Positions 34,400 through 47,216 are shown, counted from the first letter of the stretch. The stretch is DNA of 64,000 bases from Gnetum montanum (GCA_015680685.1 MNCI01014407.1:1118375-1182374), one strand, 5' to 3'. Numbers and translations are program-made. The notes: generated from the sequence alone by a model not told the origin.

Positions 34400-36720
34400 T
34401 TCTAGATCAATTGTTCAAACCACCCAACTAGAAAGCCGATTGTGAATGTACGACCCTCATAGCATTTTGTTGTTGCAACTATCGAGGAATCTCACCCTAC
34501 ATGGATGGAGTATGAGGTAACTGGGTTGAAGGTAGAGATGTGTGTGTAGATGAATGTGGAGGATGATATGAATATTAATTTTTTCCTTGAGTAGATGGTG
34601 AATGTGTTTGGTGGCATTCTGAAGGGTAATAGTGATGCTAAAATTCGATATGACTTGTAGAACTTCTTGGAGAGACAAGTTGCTAAACATAGTACCCATA
34701 TGGATCTAGTTGCCTATAAGGGTACTTCCACCTTGGTCGTGGCATTCCCCATAATTGTGATTGCTACCACTATTGGTATTATTCATATAGTTGTGTAGGA
34801 GCTCCAATTGGATAGTAAGCTTGTTGTTGGTGGTGGAACTGCCTTGAATTGCCTTGAGGATAAGGTAATCCTCAAGGTGCTTTCCTATGTGCTAGTCAAG
34901 GATGCAATGCATACATCCCAGACTCTTGTAAATGTGACACTATAGGGCAAAAACCCTTTGTATGTTTGTATTAACAAATGTCACAATCAATTTCATCATC
35001 AAAGTTGGTTTCCACAACTTCCTCTATAGCTGTAGCTTTGCCCTTACCTCTTTGGTAGGCAGCTTCAGCTTCTTTTCACCTCTTGCAATTATGATCACTA
35101 TTTTTCTCTTTGGATTCTTTAGCAATCTTCATAGTGGTTTGAAATTTTTCATCCAAAGAGTCGCATAATTTATCAACCTTTGCTAAAATATCATAAACAA
35201 GTTTTTGGATGGGCAAGGTTTTCCTGTTCACCACTTCATCAAGTGGTGACTCCTCCTCATCACAAAATTGGACCTCTTGTTTTCTGATGGAAGGATCCCT
35301 ACTATACTCTTCTACACTTTACCTTTTTATAGCTCACCTTCTTCTTTTGTTACCTACTTAATTTCCTTTGGATATGATGAGCTCTCAATTTAGATAATCT
35401 TCCTTGAGCATACATCCCAAGAGTTCTTCTAGTTTCTACTTTGAGCCCATCTATGATGTGGCAAAGTTGTTCCCTCTGAGAATAACCATGGCTAGGGCAT
35501 TGATGTAAGAGTGAATAGTACCTACTCATGGTAGCATCCAAGGGCTCATGTGTTCCTTGTTTCCAACCTTGGATTTTCCTTCTTAGATTATACACTTTGA
35601 AGTATGTCTAGTATTTTTCATTAAATAGCTCTAACATGGTACTCCATCTATAGATGGATTCTAGTTCCAAGGACCAGTACTAGCTTTCAACTCTCTTGAT
35701 GAGTGTCCCAGGAAAAAGTTTGAGTTTTTGCCACTCATTTTCTATATTTTGTAAGGCACAGGAATTATGGAAAGCTTGTAGATGTTCCTGTGGATCAGAG
35801 TTATATCCCCCCTCAAATCTTGGAATATTATTTATGTCTAAGTGCTTGATCCGACTATGTTTCATATGCCTGGTTGAAATTGCAACTACTTTTGCGATGT
35901 TGAGCATACTTTGAGTCACCAATAGAGGTTCATCATCATCATTGCATCAATGATGCTAAGGATGGTTTTGGCCACCCCTTCAATCTTGGTGGCCTTCATG
36001 ATCATTATTATCTCATTAATCACCTTCATTGCGATTATTTTGACATCAACTTCTATGAGAATCGATAGCTGAAGAGGAATGTTTAAAATCAGATGAAGAG
36101 GACGAAGAGGAAGGTGGACCTTCACCACCACTGTAGTGTCCACCACCATGTTTTCACTTATTATGACCACCATCCTTAAATCCCTTGCTATTGTGATGCT
36201 TCCTCAAGTCCCTACCTTGACTGTCACTTTTTCCTGAACCTAGTTTATGAATAGTGGACCACAAGTTCAAGGTCATAACCTCATCACCAATAATAGGGCG
36301 TGCAAAATCTTCATGTTGATGACCTTCAAAGGGAGGATCCTCATTGTCATCTTGATCTAGTAGGAATAAGGGATTATTGAAATGTTTCCCCTTTGTAGCC
36401 TCACGGAGCTTCTCCTAATGTCAATATTGTTTGCATTATGTTTCAGTGGAACAGTAGTTCCAAGTATCATAACCATTCACAACGTACTCCTCATGAAGAT
36501 CTGTAATGCCCAACTTATTAAGGGTTTGGAATAGCATCTTGGGCATAGATCGATCAGGGGGCAAGATGATGTTACCCTCCATATCACACCATTGCAGTTG
36601 TTCATCCTAATGTAGGAGGAAGGTGAAGTCCAATACATACTCATATGGATGAGTATATACCACTTTTCAATCCTATGGGACTGACGGTCTGACATCTTCA
36701 CATCTGTGGAAAGAAGAAGA
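34400..36720 (-). pseudogene. Gag of D, decayed
   Basis: Capsid-type text is clear in two open pieces. The first, 35680-35922, contains NNIPRFEGGYNSDPQEHLQ and NEWQKLKLFPGTL. The second, 35350-35595, contains LRRKIQGWKQGTHEPLDAT, then RYYSLLHQCPSHGYS and a HIIDGL helix. Then come a Lys/Glu-rich stretch and a Pro/Gln-rich stretch down to 34457. A His/Asp/Ser-rich N-terminal region is coded near 36000-36250. It belongs to the retrotransposon gag superfamily; TAG stops interrupt it. Confidence 0.8.
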
Positions 36721-36854
36721 CATTTTGCAAAATGAATAAAATTATCAGTGTGCTTTGTAGTTGATATGTCATTGAGAGTGATGTTGATCTTGAGTTTGTC
36801 CAACAATATAAATAATATTTACTAATCTTCGATAGCGCATGTTTCAACAAACAA

Positions 36855-36875
36855 AGTCCCCAAAAATGGTGTCAA
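36855..36875 (-). other. Primer-binding site of D
   Basis: Minus-strand TTGACACCATTTTTGGGGAC directly follows the 5' LTR. It is a decayed tRNA-Asp-type site, closest to that of A2. Confidence 0.6.
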
Positions 36876-37223
36876 TGATGAGCAACAAGGTATCCCCTAT
36901 GCCCAACCATATGAATCAAAAAGTGTTCACACACAATTCAGTCAAATTCCGTGGACTTTGTAGTTTCTGATGCAATAGTCTTCTAGGAAGTGAATCTTAC
37001 TTTACGGTTGTTCATTGTCTTCCCAATCACACTTGTGACATACACTAGTATGACTAAGTGTAATTGAGGTATCTTATTTTTATCATTTTGTATTTTATGG
37101 TTTTGGTGCTTAAAGGAAAATAAAGTAGTTGGACTAACTAATTTAATTTAACTAATTAACTAATATCTAACTAGTCTTAACATAAGCATCTGGTCCACCT
37201 TTCCGTACATGTCCTACACCCAC
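36876..37223 (-). repeat. 5' LTR of D, left part
   Basis: Starts TGATGAG after the primer site and runs to the CCCAC at 37219-37223, where element E entered. It continues at 46664 after the duplicate CCCAC. Confidence 0.9.
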
Positions 37224-37997
37224 TGATGAGTGGCAAGGTATCCCTACACTCAACCATACGAATACAAGCATACACACACAATCCGGTTGAATTCCAAGGA
37301 CTAAGTGCGTACACACCTTTGTGGAATAAGGATGGGTTGATTAATCGTTGTCTTCCCAAGCTTACTTGTATAGCACAATTGTATGGTTAAGTAAACTTCA
37401 GGTACATGATTTTTATAGTTTTTATGTTTTTATGTCCTAGTGCTACAAAGGGAGGAGAGAGATAACTAAGTAACTAATTTTGATTTAACTACCTAACTAT
37501 GCTTTAACTAGTCCTAACACCAGCATCCATTCTCACTTGCCGTACACATCTTGAACTAGTGCAACACTACTAGGATTACCAAACACTAATTGTTACTGGG
37601 TTACCAAGTGTTACATGCATGCTCAAAGTGGTCGTACTAAGTGTGCTTACTTAGGAGAGTTGTAGGCTAAGAGAGAGAACATTAATTAACTAAGGAAAGC
37701 ATTAAGTAATAGTAATTAACATTAATTAATCTATTCTGAATGCTGCAAGGTTTATCACAAAGTTTGTCTTATTTCCATACACAAGGTGTGCTCAGGTACA
37801 CAATGCTCAAATAAAGATCCATTCACTTTATGACTCCTACTACGGGCACTCAAAAATAATTCTATCTTTGGAAAAGAAAAAAGGCAAGAGTTTGGGTAAG
37901 GGACTAAGACTAACTATGTAAACCAAGTACACCCACCTCTTATTTATAAGCAATGAGGCAAGCCCCGATATCACAGATGCGGTATCGCAACTCATCA
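37224..37997 (-). repeat. 3' LTR of E (774 bp)
   Basis: Ends TGATGAG and CTCATCA. The U3 array has two units in plus coordinates, GATATC at 37967 and GGTATC at 37981 (step 14), and a TATA box (TTATAAATA) at 37940-37949, 17 bp from the nearer unit. The polypurine tract follows at 37998-38005. Confidence 0.92.
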
Positions 37998-38068
37998 TAC
38001 CCCCACAACTGAATGAAAACTCGTCCTCAAGTTCCTTACAAAATATTGGAAAGGTATGGGATTATTAA

Positions 38069-38407
38069 CTAAATGAGAACTAACAATGACAGGGAATAAA
38101 AAAACTCAAAGTGCTCGGTGAACAAATCAACAAACATATTACAACATTGGTGCTCATGCCCTTTTTGGTGAACACTATACATAGATGACATCCAGACCCT
38201 CATTCGATAGCTTGAAAGAGAGTAAATAAAATGAGGCATGTTGTTGCCGATGTCACGATTGCCCCTTCCATTTTTTATCCATAGCCATGCGACCAAACTT
38301 GTTCCTGATGTAAATGCTCCAGCTCCAGTCCATCTCGAGTACTTCCTCCTATCCCAATCCATAGTTCATGTAATCACCATCTGCACACACAAGATAGTCA
38401 GAAATGA
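38069..38407 (-). CDS. Short ORF in the 3' ORF position of element E
   Basis: An open frame of 97 codons (ATG at 38362) starting MDWDRRKYSRWTGAG, unlike the long 3' ORF of the other elements. Reading upstream in frame there is one TGA, then another ATG directly after an acceptor-like TTGTGTGTGCAG with a CTGAC branch-like motif. That is the arrangement seen before the C 3' ORF. It may be a small replacement protein or a chance frame. No domain recognised. Confidence 0.3.
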
Positions 38408-38479
38408 GCAAGGATAAGTAAACCATAATGTAGTTGATACCTTGCCTCGATATAGAGCGCATTGGCTAGGTTGTGGTTA

Positions 38480-39880
38480 TGGCAAAAACTGGGTTAGAGG
38501 TTTATCACAAATAACTACCCAAGGTGTAGGGATGATACAAGTAGTAGAATGGAAAAATAGGGTCCCCATGACTAAGAGCGAACCTCCAATAGCAATAGGG
38601 TTGAAAAGTATAGGGAACAAGAAAAATGGGAAAAATAACAATGGCGATGTCGATAAAATGGATGTCATGGATGGGGATGAAATGAGAAAATGCTAATTGC
38701 AAGAAATGTTTTAAGGAGAAGAATTTAACAATTTCACCATAAAGGAACGTTAGTGAGTCCTCCCCAAAGCAAGCTCATGCCCTTTATGCCCTGACAAACC
38801 CACAAACAAAAGAGTCTGTAGGCTCTAGGAATGACATATGGAAACAATGGTTAAAGACTGACCCATAAGAATTTACCAAAGAATAACAATGCATCAACTA
38901 GGAAATAGACTAATCATAAAATCGATAATGAGGTGGAAAATGGAAAGAAATATGGAGAGTAGAAAATGGAATGAAATCCCAAGAGCAAGGCTGTGTAAAG
39001 TTCCTTGTGTATTTTATAGTTAAGGTGACTGAGTAGAACTCATTCCAAATCTAGACTCAAACCAACCACATTCAGTGACCTCACATTAATACACTTGGCC
39101 AATCCATTCCCTTGAAGCAACAACAATGCATACCCAAAGAGTCACCACCATTCCAAGGAGAGTGAGATGGAGAAGTAGGAAGCAAGAAAGGGCCTTAGTT
39201 AGACGAAACCTTTAGGCATGGGTAACATGTCTTTCTAGTGCCATAACCAGTGCTTATAGCCTAGATTTTTTTATTATGTCTAAGGGGTGTGTGCTTTGAA
39301 TTCTCACTATTTTTTTTTGTGAGAACCCCACCATGCAAAGACTTATTTGATTTATTCAACTTCCTAATGTTTGGTTATCAACGGAATGGTGGAGAACCCA
39401 TGAAAAATATCCAAGTACCCAAGAGAATAGCCAGCACACGTGCATCGAATCCCCTTGAAGTCACACCCTTTTCAACCATTGAATCCTTCCTTGGTTTGAA
39501 GAATACGAAGCCACCAATTCATTAATATGTTTATTTAGAAAAGGGGACTGTACAGTTCCAAAACCAAGGAAGACCATAGAGTTGAACAGAGAAATGGATG
39601 GTGTGGACTCATTGCTTGTTTTTTCAAAAGAACCATATCATAGTATCAACATTAAAAATGAAAGGTAAAAACCTAACATTAACAATCAACACCATTATAG
39701 TAATCAACACCATTATAGTACAATCCACCATCATGCATACTTATTGTATGACGAATGAAAGTAAATCAAATAAAGAAATAGGAAAAAATAGGAATGATGA
39801 TGTAAAAATAAAAAATAAAATTGAAAATAAATGTGTAAAAAAAATACAACAAAAGAGTTGAGGGCTTGGAATGGTTAGCA
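38480..39880 (-). other. Noncoding segment of E before its short ORF
   Basis: Contains the shared blocks GCCTTAGTTAGA (39191) and ACATGTCTTTCTAG (39224), plus exon-1-like text around 38555-38590 in which the donor GTAAG has become GTTCG. A 19-base direct repeat (AATCAACACCATTATAGTA) lies at 39684-39720. No clear TATA plus array was found here. Confidence 0.5.
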
Positions 39881-40900
39881 TTGGTGGCCCTCTCCCCCAT
39901 GACTGAGTTGGAAGGAGGAGATCTGAAATAACTAGTAAGGTTGTTCACCAATAGAGGTAATATTGGTACTGGTTGTTCTAAGCTCATGGAAAGGTTTATT
40001 TTGTTGGATGTTGACCAACAATTTCTTATTTGGGCTCTTAGGTTTATAAATCATCATAGCCCCTCAAGGAAAAGTTACATAAATAATATAAGGTCCTTCC
40101 CATAGCGTTTGAAATTTAGTGCATCGTGGAATGTGTGTGGGATTCCAGTACAAAACCTTATCTCCTGGTTGATATTTAACTTTCCTAATTTTTAGGTCAT
40201 GATGTCATTTATTGAAGGCCTTATGCAATTCGTTAGATGATAGGGTGGCTAATTGGTTCTCATCTAGCAAGTTAAGGGTCATTAACGGTTCTTTTTGTGC
40301 TAGATCAAGGTCAAGGTTGAAATCACATGCCATAGATAGTGTACGGAGTTCTACTTGAATGGGAATCATTGGAAGTTTCCTGTACACTAACTCATAGGGA
40401 GAGTATCCTATAGGGAGTTTCCATGTGAAGCGGTATGCCCAAAGAGGATTGTTCAGTTTGGTGCTCCAATCTCTCCTATACTTGCTAATAGTTCTTGTCA
40501 ATGTTTTCATAATCTCCCTATTGGTGACCTCAGCTTGACTATTCTATTGAGGGTGGTATGGAGTAGTCAATTTTTGTTTAACCCCTAAGCATTGCATCAG
40601 CTTCCAAAAAGTTGCACCTATAAAATGTGTGTCATTATCAAAAATAAGTGCATGAGGCACACCTATTTATGATTTGTTGTTGAAAAAATCGTGTAGCTGT
40701 AAATGATGTACAATCCTTAACAGCATCTACTTCTACTCATTTTTTAAAGTAGTTAACAGCAACAACGATGTAAGCTTTCCCATTGGACTCTTGTGGTGTT
40801 TGTTGTGTAACAATATAGGTGAGAATACCACTATACTAGTTTGTTTCCATGGTCAATTGATTAGTTACTACACCTGCAAAGAGGAGTTCATTAGGGAAAT
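39880..40900 (-). pseudogene. Integrase of E, deleted and decayed
   Basis: The C-terminal part is well kept (40205-40510): DWSTKLNNPLWAYRFTW, then LPIGYSPYELVYRK and LNLLDENQLA, typical of Athila/Tat integrases. The core near 40550-40780 is broken but shows SNGKAY, THFIGAT and TPYHPQ. At about 40790 the text jumps from the core into the RNase H-integrase linker; the roughly 400 bases coding the H2C2 zinc finger are missing compared with D 31500-31920. A terminal part (39766-39987) is Ser/Pro-rich. Confidence 0.8.
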
Positions 40901-42190
40901 GATCAAAAATTGGATACCCATCCTCTTTGTTGTCCCATTGCAACTGAGATAAATGATTAGCAACTACATTCTTGGTGCCTTTACAATCAATCATTGTAAG
41001 ATTGAACTCTTGTAAGATTACAAGCCATCATATGATGCGAGGGCTCACCATTGGTTTATTCATTAGGAACCTTATTACACTATGATCCATGTGCACAAAT
41101 ACCTTATAGCCCAAGACATAGTGCCTAAATTTTTCTAATGCAAACACTATAGCTATTAATTCTTTCTCTGTTGTGGTGTAGTTAAGTTGTGCACTAGAAA
41201 AACTCCTACTTGCACAATGGATGTAATAAGGATCTTTTTGGTCATCTAACTATGTAAGTACGGCTCCTAAAGCATAGTTGGACACGTCAGTCATTATGTG
41301 GAATGGTTTGGACTAGTCAGGAGCTTGTAGAATGGGTGTTTCTATGAGCTTCTGTTTTAAATTTTGGAAAGCTAGTTTGCATTTCCTGGTCCATTCAAAA
41401 GGTACATCCTTTTTCGTTAGTTCAACCAATGGTTTTGCAACCTTTGAAAAGTTCTTAATAAACCTTCTGTAGTAGCCAGTGTGTCCAAGGAATGACCGAA
41501 TATCTTTTATAGTTTCAAGTTGCCGAGTAATTCCTTGGATAACTTTGATCTTTTCGAGGTCTACCTCTATCCCTATTTGCAAAATCCTATGTCCTAATAC
41601 AATGCCTTCTTGGATCATTAAATAGATTTTTTGCTAGTTGAGCCTTAAATTGGTTTCTACACATCACTTTAGTACTTGCTCTAACCAATCCAAGGCTTGA
41701 TCAAAGTTTGCTTCGTAAGTGGAGAAGTCATCAATGAAGGCTTCCACACTATTTCCTATCTGCTACTAGAATATGCTTACAACCAATCATTAAGACGTTG
41801 CAAAGGCATTGCACAAACCAAAAGACATATGTTTGTATGAAAATGTTCCCCAAGGACTGGTGAACATAGTCTTGGCTTAGTCTTCTAGGGCTATTTTTAT
41901 TTGGTTGTACCCACTATACCCATCCAAAAAACTATAGTAGCGATGCCCTACAATGGTGTCTAAGACTTGGTCAATGAATAGCAATGGAAAATGGTCTTTC
42001 AATGTTACCATATTTAGTAGCCTAAAATCTATGCACACCCTCCATTTACCTCCCTTTTTAGGCACAATAACTAACAAACTAACCCATTCACTATCAACAA
42101 TGGGGTATATGAACCTAGCTTTTAGAAGTTGTTCGATTTCTTCCTTAACCACTTCCTTAAGCTTTGGGTTAAGTCACCTCTGCAACTGTC
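40900..42190 (-). pseudogene. Reverse transcriptase and RNase H of E, decayed
   Basis: The RT palm piece at 41877-42152 contains EEIEQLLKARFIYPIVDSEW, KWRVCIDFRLLNM and SFLDGYSGYNQIKIALED. Here the first catalytic Asp (CIDFRLLN) is intact. The second box is FIDD (complement 41727-41738), a conservative change from FMDD or FVDD. The thumb and connection (41313-41618) has GHRILQIGIEVDLEKIKVI and IRSFLGHTGYYRRFIKNFSK. RNase H text follows to about 40980 with stops. Confidence 0.87.
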
Positions 42191-42661
42191 ATTAAGGCTT
42201 CATGGAGGGGTCGATGTAAATTCTGTGTTATATATCCTAGGATCTATTCTAGTTAATTTGGGATATGACCAAGTGAAGGCTTTCAACCATTTGTTTATCA
42301 CCTTCAATAGTCTCTCTTTCTATTGAGGATTGAGCTTCACATTAATAATTACCAATTTTCCATTCTTGAGAAATGTGTACTCCAAATTGGTGGGCAATGG
42401 TTTTAATTCAAGGAGCTCCTGCTTGAACTTATTAGGGATTTCCAGCTTCCCCCAGTTGATATTTTCAATGTCAAGACTTGGAAGTTGGCAATGGACTTAC
42501 TCTAATGTGTCTATGCCATCGATGTAAGTGCAAATAAAACCCTCATTTGGTTCCATGCATATAGTTGAACTACTCTCTTAATCAGCTATCAGCCACTAGG
42601 TGCCTTCTTGTCTTGTGGCTACTGCATATAAGCATCTTTGCATATTAGTTACTTGTGCACA

Positions 42662-43333
42662 CTAATTGCATGCAAGCAATGTTAAATGTTGTACAAACCA
42701 TGACTTCTGCACACAATTGCATATTGTGTCACTATATGCAATACATGGAACTTTCTTCTTCTCGATCTTCCTAAACATATTTTCCTTTGATATTTCTAGG
42801 GAAAGATTGTGAATTCCTAGGCATGCATTAATTTTTCTTAACCATGCTCTTCCCATTATGATTGGAAAGTCCCACTTACCATTGCTCACTTAAATCACTA
42901 GGAAATTAGCTAGATACAACCATCCACAAACAGTGGTGACAATGTTCTCCACTAGCCCTAATGGGACAGTGATGGACTGATCAACCAACTCTAAATGAAT
43001 GTTACTCTTTTTTAGTGAATATGGGTTCTAGGATTTGTACATTTCTTGAGAGATTACGTTGACACCGAAACCTAAATCCAAAAGAGCCTTGCACGGTTTA
43101 TTCCCAATGATTTGTAAATATATACCAGGATCAGAAAAGTTTCTAGAAAGATGGCCAACCTTAATCCAATTGATGACGGCATGAATTAACATGACTGTAT
43201 GCATTGGGCATAATGTTTGGCCTGAAGGGAGTTCCGAAGTTTTGATTGATAATGAGGTATCTAAAAGATTAGCCACTTGTGGTTGCAAGGGCTTAGTTAG
43301 ACTATTGGTTTTGAAGAAAGGTCTTTTCTTCAT
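42662..43333 (-). pseudogene. Protease region of E
   Basis: The open piece at 43028-43333 ends with NKPCKALLDLGFGVNVISQE. The catalytic D-S-G is D-L-G, so the enzyme would be inactive. The next piece (42662-42889) has IIMGRAWLRKINACLG. The order and spacing relative to RT match A2 and D. Confidence 0.75.
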
Positions 43334-43339
43334 GCAATT

Positions 43340-45720
43340 GTCAGGACCAATAATAGTTTGAGAGTTAATAGCCCTTGTGACATTACATTGCTGCAGCTGG
43401 GTAGGGAGCTCACCCTACATAGCTAGAGCAACTAGTAATGGAGATATGGGTGGAAGAGATGTAGCCGGATGAAAAGGAGAGTATGTCTGTGAAACATCAC
43501 CCATAAAAGAAGGAGTCCTACAGTACTCATAACCTTGGTAGTGAGGTTGAGAAGTGGTGTGACTAGTAGAGTCACATGGAGAGATTGGCTGCTGCACATA
43601 ATATCCATATGGGTCAGGTTGACGGTAAGGATACTATAGCTGTGGTGGTGGCATTCCCCATGATTGTGGGTGTTTCTACTATTGATACTACTCAGTTGGT
43701 TGTGGTGGAGTTCCACTTGGATAATACATTAAGGGTTGGTGGAACTATCTTGGGTTACCTTGGGGATAAGGTAACCTTTAAGGTGTTTGCTTTCTGTTCA
43801 ATCGTGGGTTGAGTGCATACACCCCAGACTCTTGTAGATGTGAGATTATAGGGCAACATCCCATAGGATGGTCATATTGGCATATCTCGCATCAACTATC
43901 ATTGTCTGTATCTAAATCCACAACCTCTTCGATGATGGAAACTTTGTCTTTACCCTTGTTATGTGCATATCCTACTTCTCTCTTTTTTCTCTTTTCGTGG
44001 TCACTATCTTGCTCTCTAGACTCCTCTACTATTTTGAGAACAATTTGAAATCTATTATCTAGGGAGTCCCACATTTGGTCTACATTTGTTGATACTTTCG
44101 ATGCCAACTTTTGAATAGGCAAAGTTTTCCTATTCACCATCTCTTCGAGTGGTAACTCTTCTTCATCCTCACAAAATCTTACTTCCTTTCTTTAGAGAGA
44201 AGGATCTCTGTTATATTCTTCCACACTCTCTCTTTTCCATAACTCACCTTCCTCTTTAGCAACTTGCTCCAATAACCTTTGTACTTGATGGGTCCTAATC
44301 TTGGATAGTCTTCCTTCGACATAAGTCCCAAGGGTTCTTCGCATTTCATGCCTAAGCCCATCTACGAGATGGCGTAGTTGATCCCTCTACAAATAACCAT
44401 GGCCAAGAAAATGATGTAATGGTGCATAATATCGACCCATGGCAGCATCCAAGGGTTCATGTCCTCCTTGTTTTCAGCCTTGGATTTGCTTTCGTAGGTT
44501 GGACACTCAAGAGTACATTTGGTACTTATCGTTAAACAATTCTAACATGGTACTCCACCTATGAATGGATTCTTGTTCTAAGGACCAGTACCAGCTTTCC
44601 ACTTCTTTGATTAGCATCCATGGAAACAACATTGATTTTTTCCATTTGTTTTCTATGTTTTGTAAGGCACATGCATCATGAAATGCTTGTAGATGATTTT
44701 GAGGATCAGTGTTGTATCCCCCTTCAAATCATGGGATATTGTTCATGTCTAATCTCTTGATCCTACTATCCTTTTGGTGCCTTTTTGGAATCCTAACAGC
44801 CTCAGTTATGTCTAACATACTTCGAGTAGTGAGTAGGGGTTCATCATGATCATCTCGTCTATGGCATCTATGATGCCCATGTTCTTCCCTACTCTCCCTT
44901 CTTTCACAGTGTGTTTCTATAGAGTGCCCTCGTCCCCTTTCTCGAATATTTTGTCTATGATTCCCATTTCGCCTACCCTTATCCTCATGGTCTTTTTCTT
45001 TGTGACTACTTTCAAATCCTAAAGGAGAGCGTGAAGGAGATGATAAAGGTGAAGAAGAAGGAGGACCATCACCATGTCGGTGCCTGCTTCCTTCTCTTTG
45101 GTGGTCATGGCCTCAATTGTGATTACAATTGGAATGTTCATCTTTGTCATGTGTTTGTGTTCCCTTTTTAGATATTTTATGTCTATTAGTACAAGAATCT
45201 GAGTTATGGATAGTTAAGTAAAGATTTTGATACATAACCCCTTAACCAAAGTCAACGGGAGGAACATCATTGTGTGGGTGACTTCCTAAGGCAAGTTTAC
45301 CACCTTCATTTTTTCTTAGGACATGTAGGACATTCTATGACAACTTTTCCTTCATGGATTCATGAAATCTCTCCTATTATAAATCCCTTTGACGTTGTGC
45401 CTCTGTGGGTCAATACCCTCTCAAGTCATGATCATGCACAACGTACTCTGCTTGTAAGTACTACATACTAATTCGTGTGAGATCACAAAGAAGCATGTCT
45501 GGGATTGAGTGATCGGGAGGTAACACTATGTTACCTTCTAAATCTTGCCAACGCAGTTGTTCATCCTGGTAAAGGATAAGGTAAAGTTTGGTATATACTC
45601 ATCAGGATGAACATATACCATGCAAAACTGTTGAGGGACTGGTAGATTATCATGTGTACTATGCCTCTAATTGTTCCTTGTATCAGACCTAGGCAGTGAA
45701 ACACTTTCGTACAAAGAAGG
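43340..45720 (-). pseudogene. Gag of E, decayed
   Basis: Parallel to D's gag. A Lys/Glu-rich region (43892-44140: VNRKTLPIQKLASKVSTNVD, ending DLDTDNDS) precedes a Pro/Ser/His-rich part (43415-43716). Capsid text lies at about 44330-44760. An Arg/His/Ser-rich N-terminal part with an acidic Ser tract lies near 44900-45200. No canonical CCHC knuckle was found. Many stops. Confidence 0.7.
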
Positions 45721-45850
45721 AAAAATGATTGTCTATTCAGTGTGAAATGTATTATATATTATTATTTTTTTCTCTTGTAACCAACCCTAAGGATTCGTTC
45801 CAACAATGATAAAGATTTCATAAGTTCTAATTAGTGCACAAACAACAAAG

Positions 45851-45869
45851 TCCCTGACAATAGCACCAA
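45851..45869 (-). other. Primer-binding site of E
   Basis: Minus-strand TTGGTGCTATTGTCAGGGA next to the 5' LTR, a tRNA-Asp-type site with several changes. Confidence 0.65.
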
Positions 45870-46658
45870 TGATGAGCGATGAGGTATCTCTACACTCAAC
45901 CATACAAATACGAGTGTACATGCATGATCCAGTCGAATTCCAAGGACTAAGTGCTTAAGCACCTTTGTGGAACAAGGATGGGTTGATCAATCATTGTCTT
46001 CCCAAGCTTACTTGTATAGCATGATTGTATGGTTAACTAAACTTGAGGTACATGATTTTTATAGTTCTTATGTTTTTATGTCCTAGTGCTACAAAGGGAG
46101 GAGAGAGATAACTAAGTAAATAATTTTAATTTAACTACCTAACTATGCTTTAACTGGTCCTAACACCATCATCTGTTCTCACTTGTTGTACACATGTTGA
46201 ACCAGTGCAACACTACTGGGATTACTAAATGCTAATCGTTACTGAGTTACCAAGTGTTACACGCATGCTCAAAGTGGTCGAACTGAGTGTGCTTACTTAG
46301 GAGACTTTTAGGATGAGAGAGAGAACATTAATTAACTAAGGAAAGAATTAAGTAACAGTAATTAACATTAATTAATCTATTCTGAATGCTGCAAAGTTTA
46401 TCACAAAGTTCATCTTTATTGTTGTACACAAGGTATGCTCAGGTACACAATGTTTGAATAAAGATTCGTTCACTTTATGACTCCTACTGTTGGCACTCAG
46501 AAATAATTCTATCTCTGGAAAGGAAAAAAGGCAAGAGTTTGGGTAAGGGACTAAGACTAACTATGTAAACCAAGTGCACCCACCTCTTATTTATAGGCAA
46601 TGAGGTAGGCCCCGATATCACGTATGCGATATTGTAGATGCGGTATCATGACTCATCA
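45870..46658 (-). repeat. 5' LTR of E (789 bp)
   Basis: Same ends as 37224-37997. Its array has three units, GATATC at 46614, GATATT at 46628 and GGTATC at 46642, steps 14 and 14: exactly one more 14-bp unit than the 3' LTR. The TATA box lies near 46588-46595. Confidence 0.92.
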
Positions 46659-46663
46659 CCCAC

Positions 46664-47211
46664 GTATCCATTCCTGGGTGACCAAGCACTATGCTACTAG
46701 GCATACCAAGCAATAACGTTGTTGGGATTACCAAGTGAATACGTGCTATGCTCGAAGTGGTTGTACTTATGTGTTTAATCTATCTTGATTTATTGCTTCA
46801 TTAACTTAATTACTAGAAACATTTAATAGATAATTGAAAACATTAAATGCATCAATAAAATATTTAATATATTCAAAGTGCTACAAGGTTTATCAAAAAG
46901 TTCATCTTTATTACTGCACACATTATTGTGCTCAGGTACAACAATGCTCAAATAAAGATCTGCATACTCAATGACTCCTATTGCAGGCACTTGGGAGAAA
47001 AATTCTCTCTCAAATAAATAAACTACAAGAGCTTCATTACTAAAAAATCTCTATTGCTATAAATGTGTCTAGTGGGCCCATATTTATAGCTGAATATAGA
47101 CACTATGTCAATGAGGCCTCGTCGACGCAAGATATGATGTGTCGACTAGGCCTCATCGATGAGGCTGCATTGATGAGGCCTTGTCGACATAGTTAGAACT
47201 GCAACTCATCA
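46664..47211 (-). repeat. 5' LTR of D, right part
   Basis: Continues the D LTR after E. The U3 array has hexamers at plus 47107 (GTCAAT), 47121 (GTCGAC), 47141 (GTCGAC), 47155 (ATCGAT), 47169 (ATTGAT) and 47183 (GTCGAC): steps 14, 20, 14, 14 and 14, one unit fewer than the 3' LTR. Ends CTCATCA, then AATAT. Confidence 0.9.
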
Positions 47212-47216
47212 AATAT

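Larger units (their letters stand above)
37224..46658 (-). mobile_element. LTR retrotransposon E (9.4 kb), nested in D
   Basis: Minus strand, LTRs 37224-37997 and 45870-46658, with perfect target duplications CCCAC at 37219-37223 and 46659-46663. Gag, protease, RT, RNase H and integrase are present but broken. The integrase has lost its zinc finger by a deletion of about 400 bases near 40790. The long 3' ORF of A, C and D is absent; a different ORF of about 100 codons stands in its place. By eye its LTRs differ at roughly one base in ten, so E is itself old. Confidence 0.93.
24966..47211 (-). mobile_element. LTR retrotransposon D, with element E nested in its 5' LTR
   Basis: A minus-strand Ty3/gypsy element. 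The 3' LTR is 24966-25899 and the 5' LTR is 36876-37223 joined to 46664-47211. Target duplications AATAT at 24961-24965 and 47212-47216 are perfect, which confirms that both LTR ends belong to one insertion. Without E it is about 12.8 kb. Interior order, read from the right: primer site, gag, protease with an intact DSG, RT, RNase H, integrase, noncoding segment, 3' ORF. About 430 bases holding the internal promoter and exon 1 are missing near 29225-29280 compared with A2. Confidence 0.93.
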
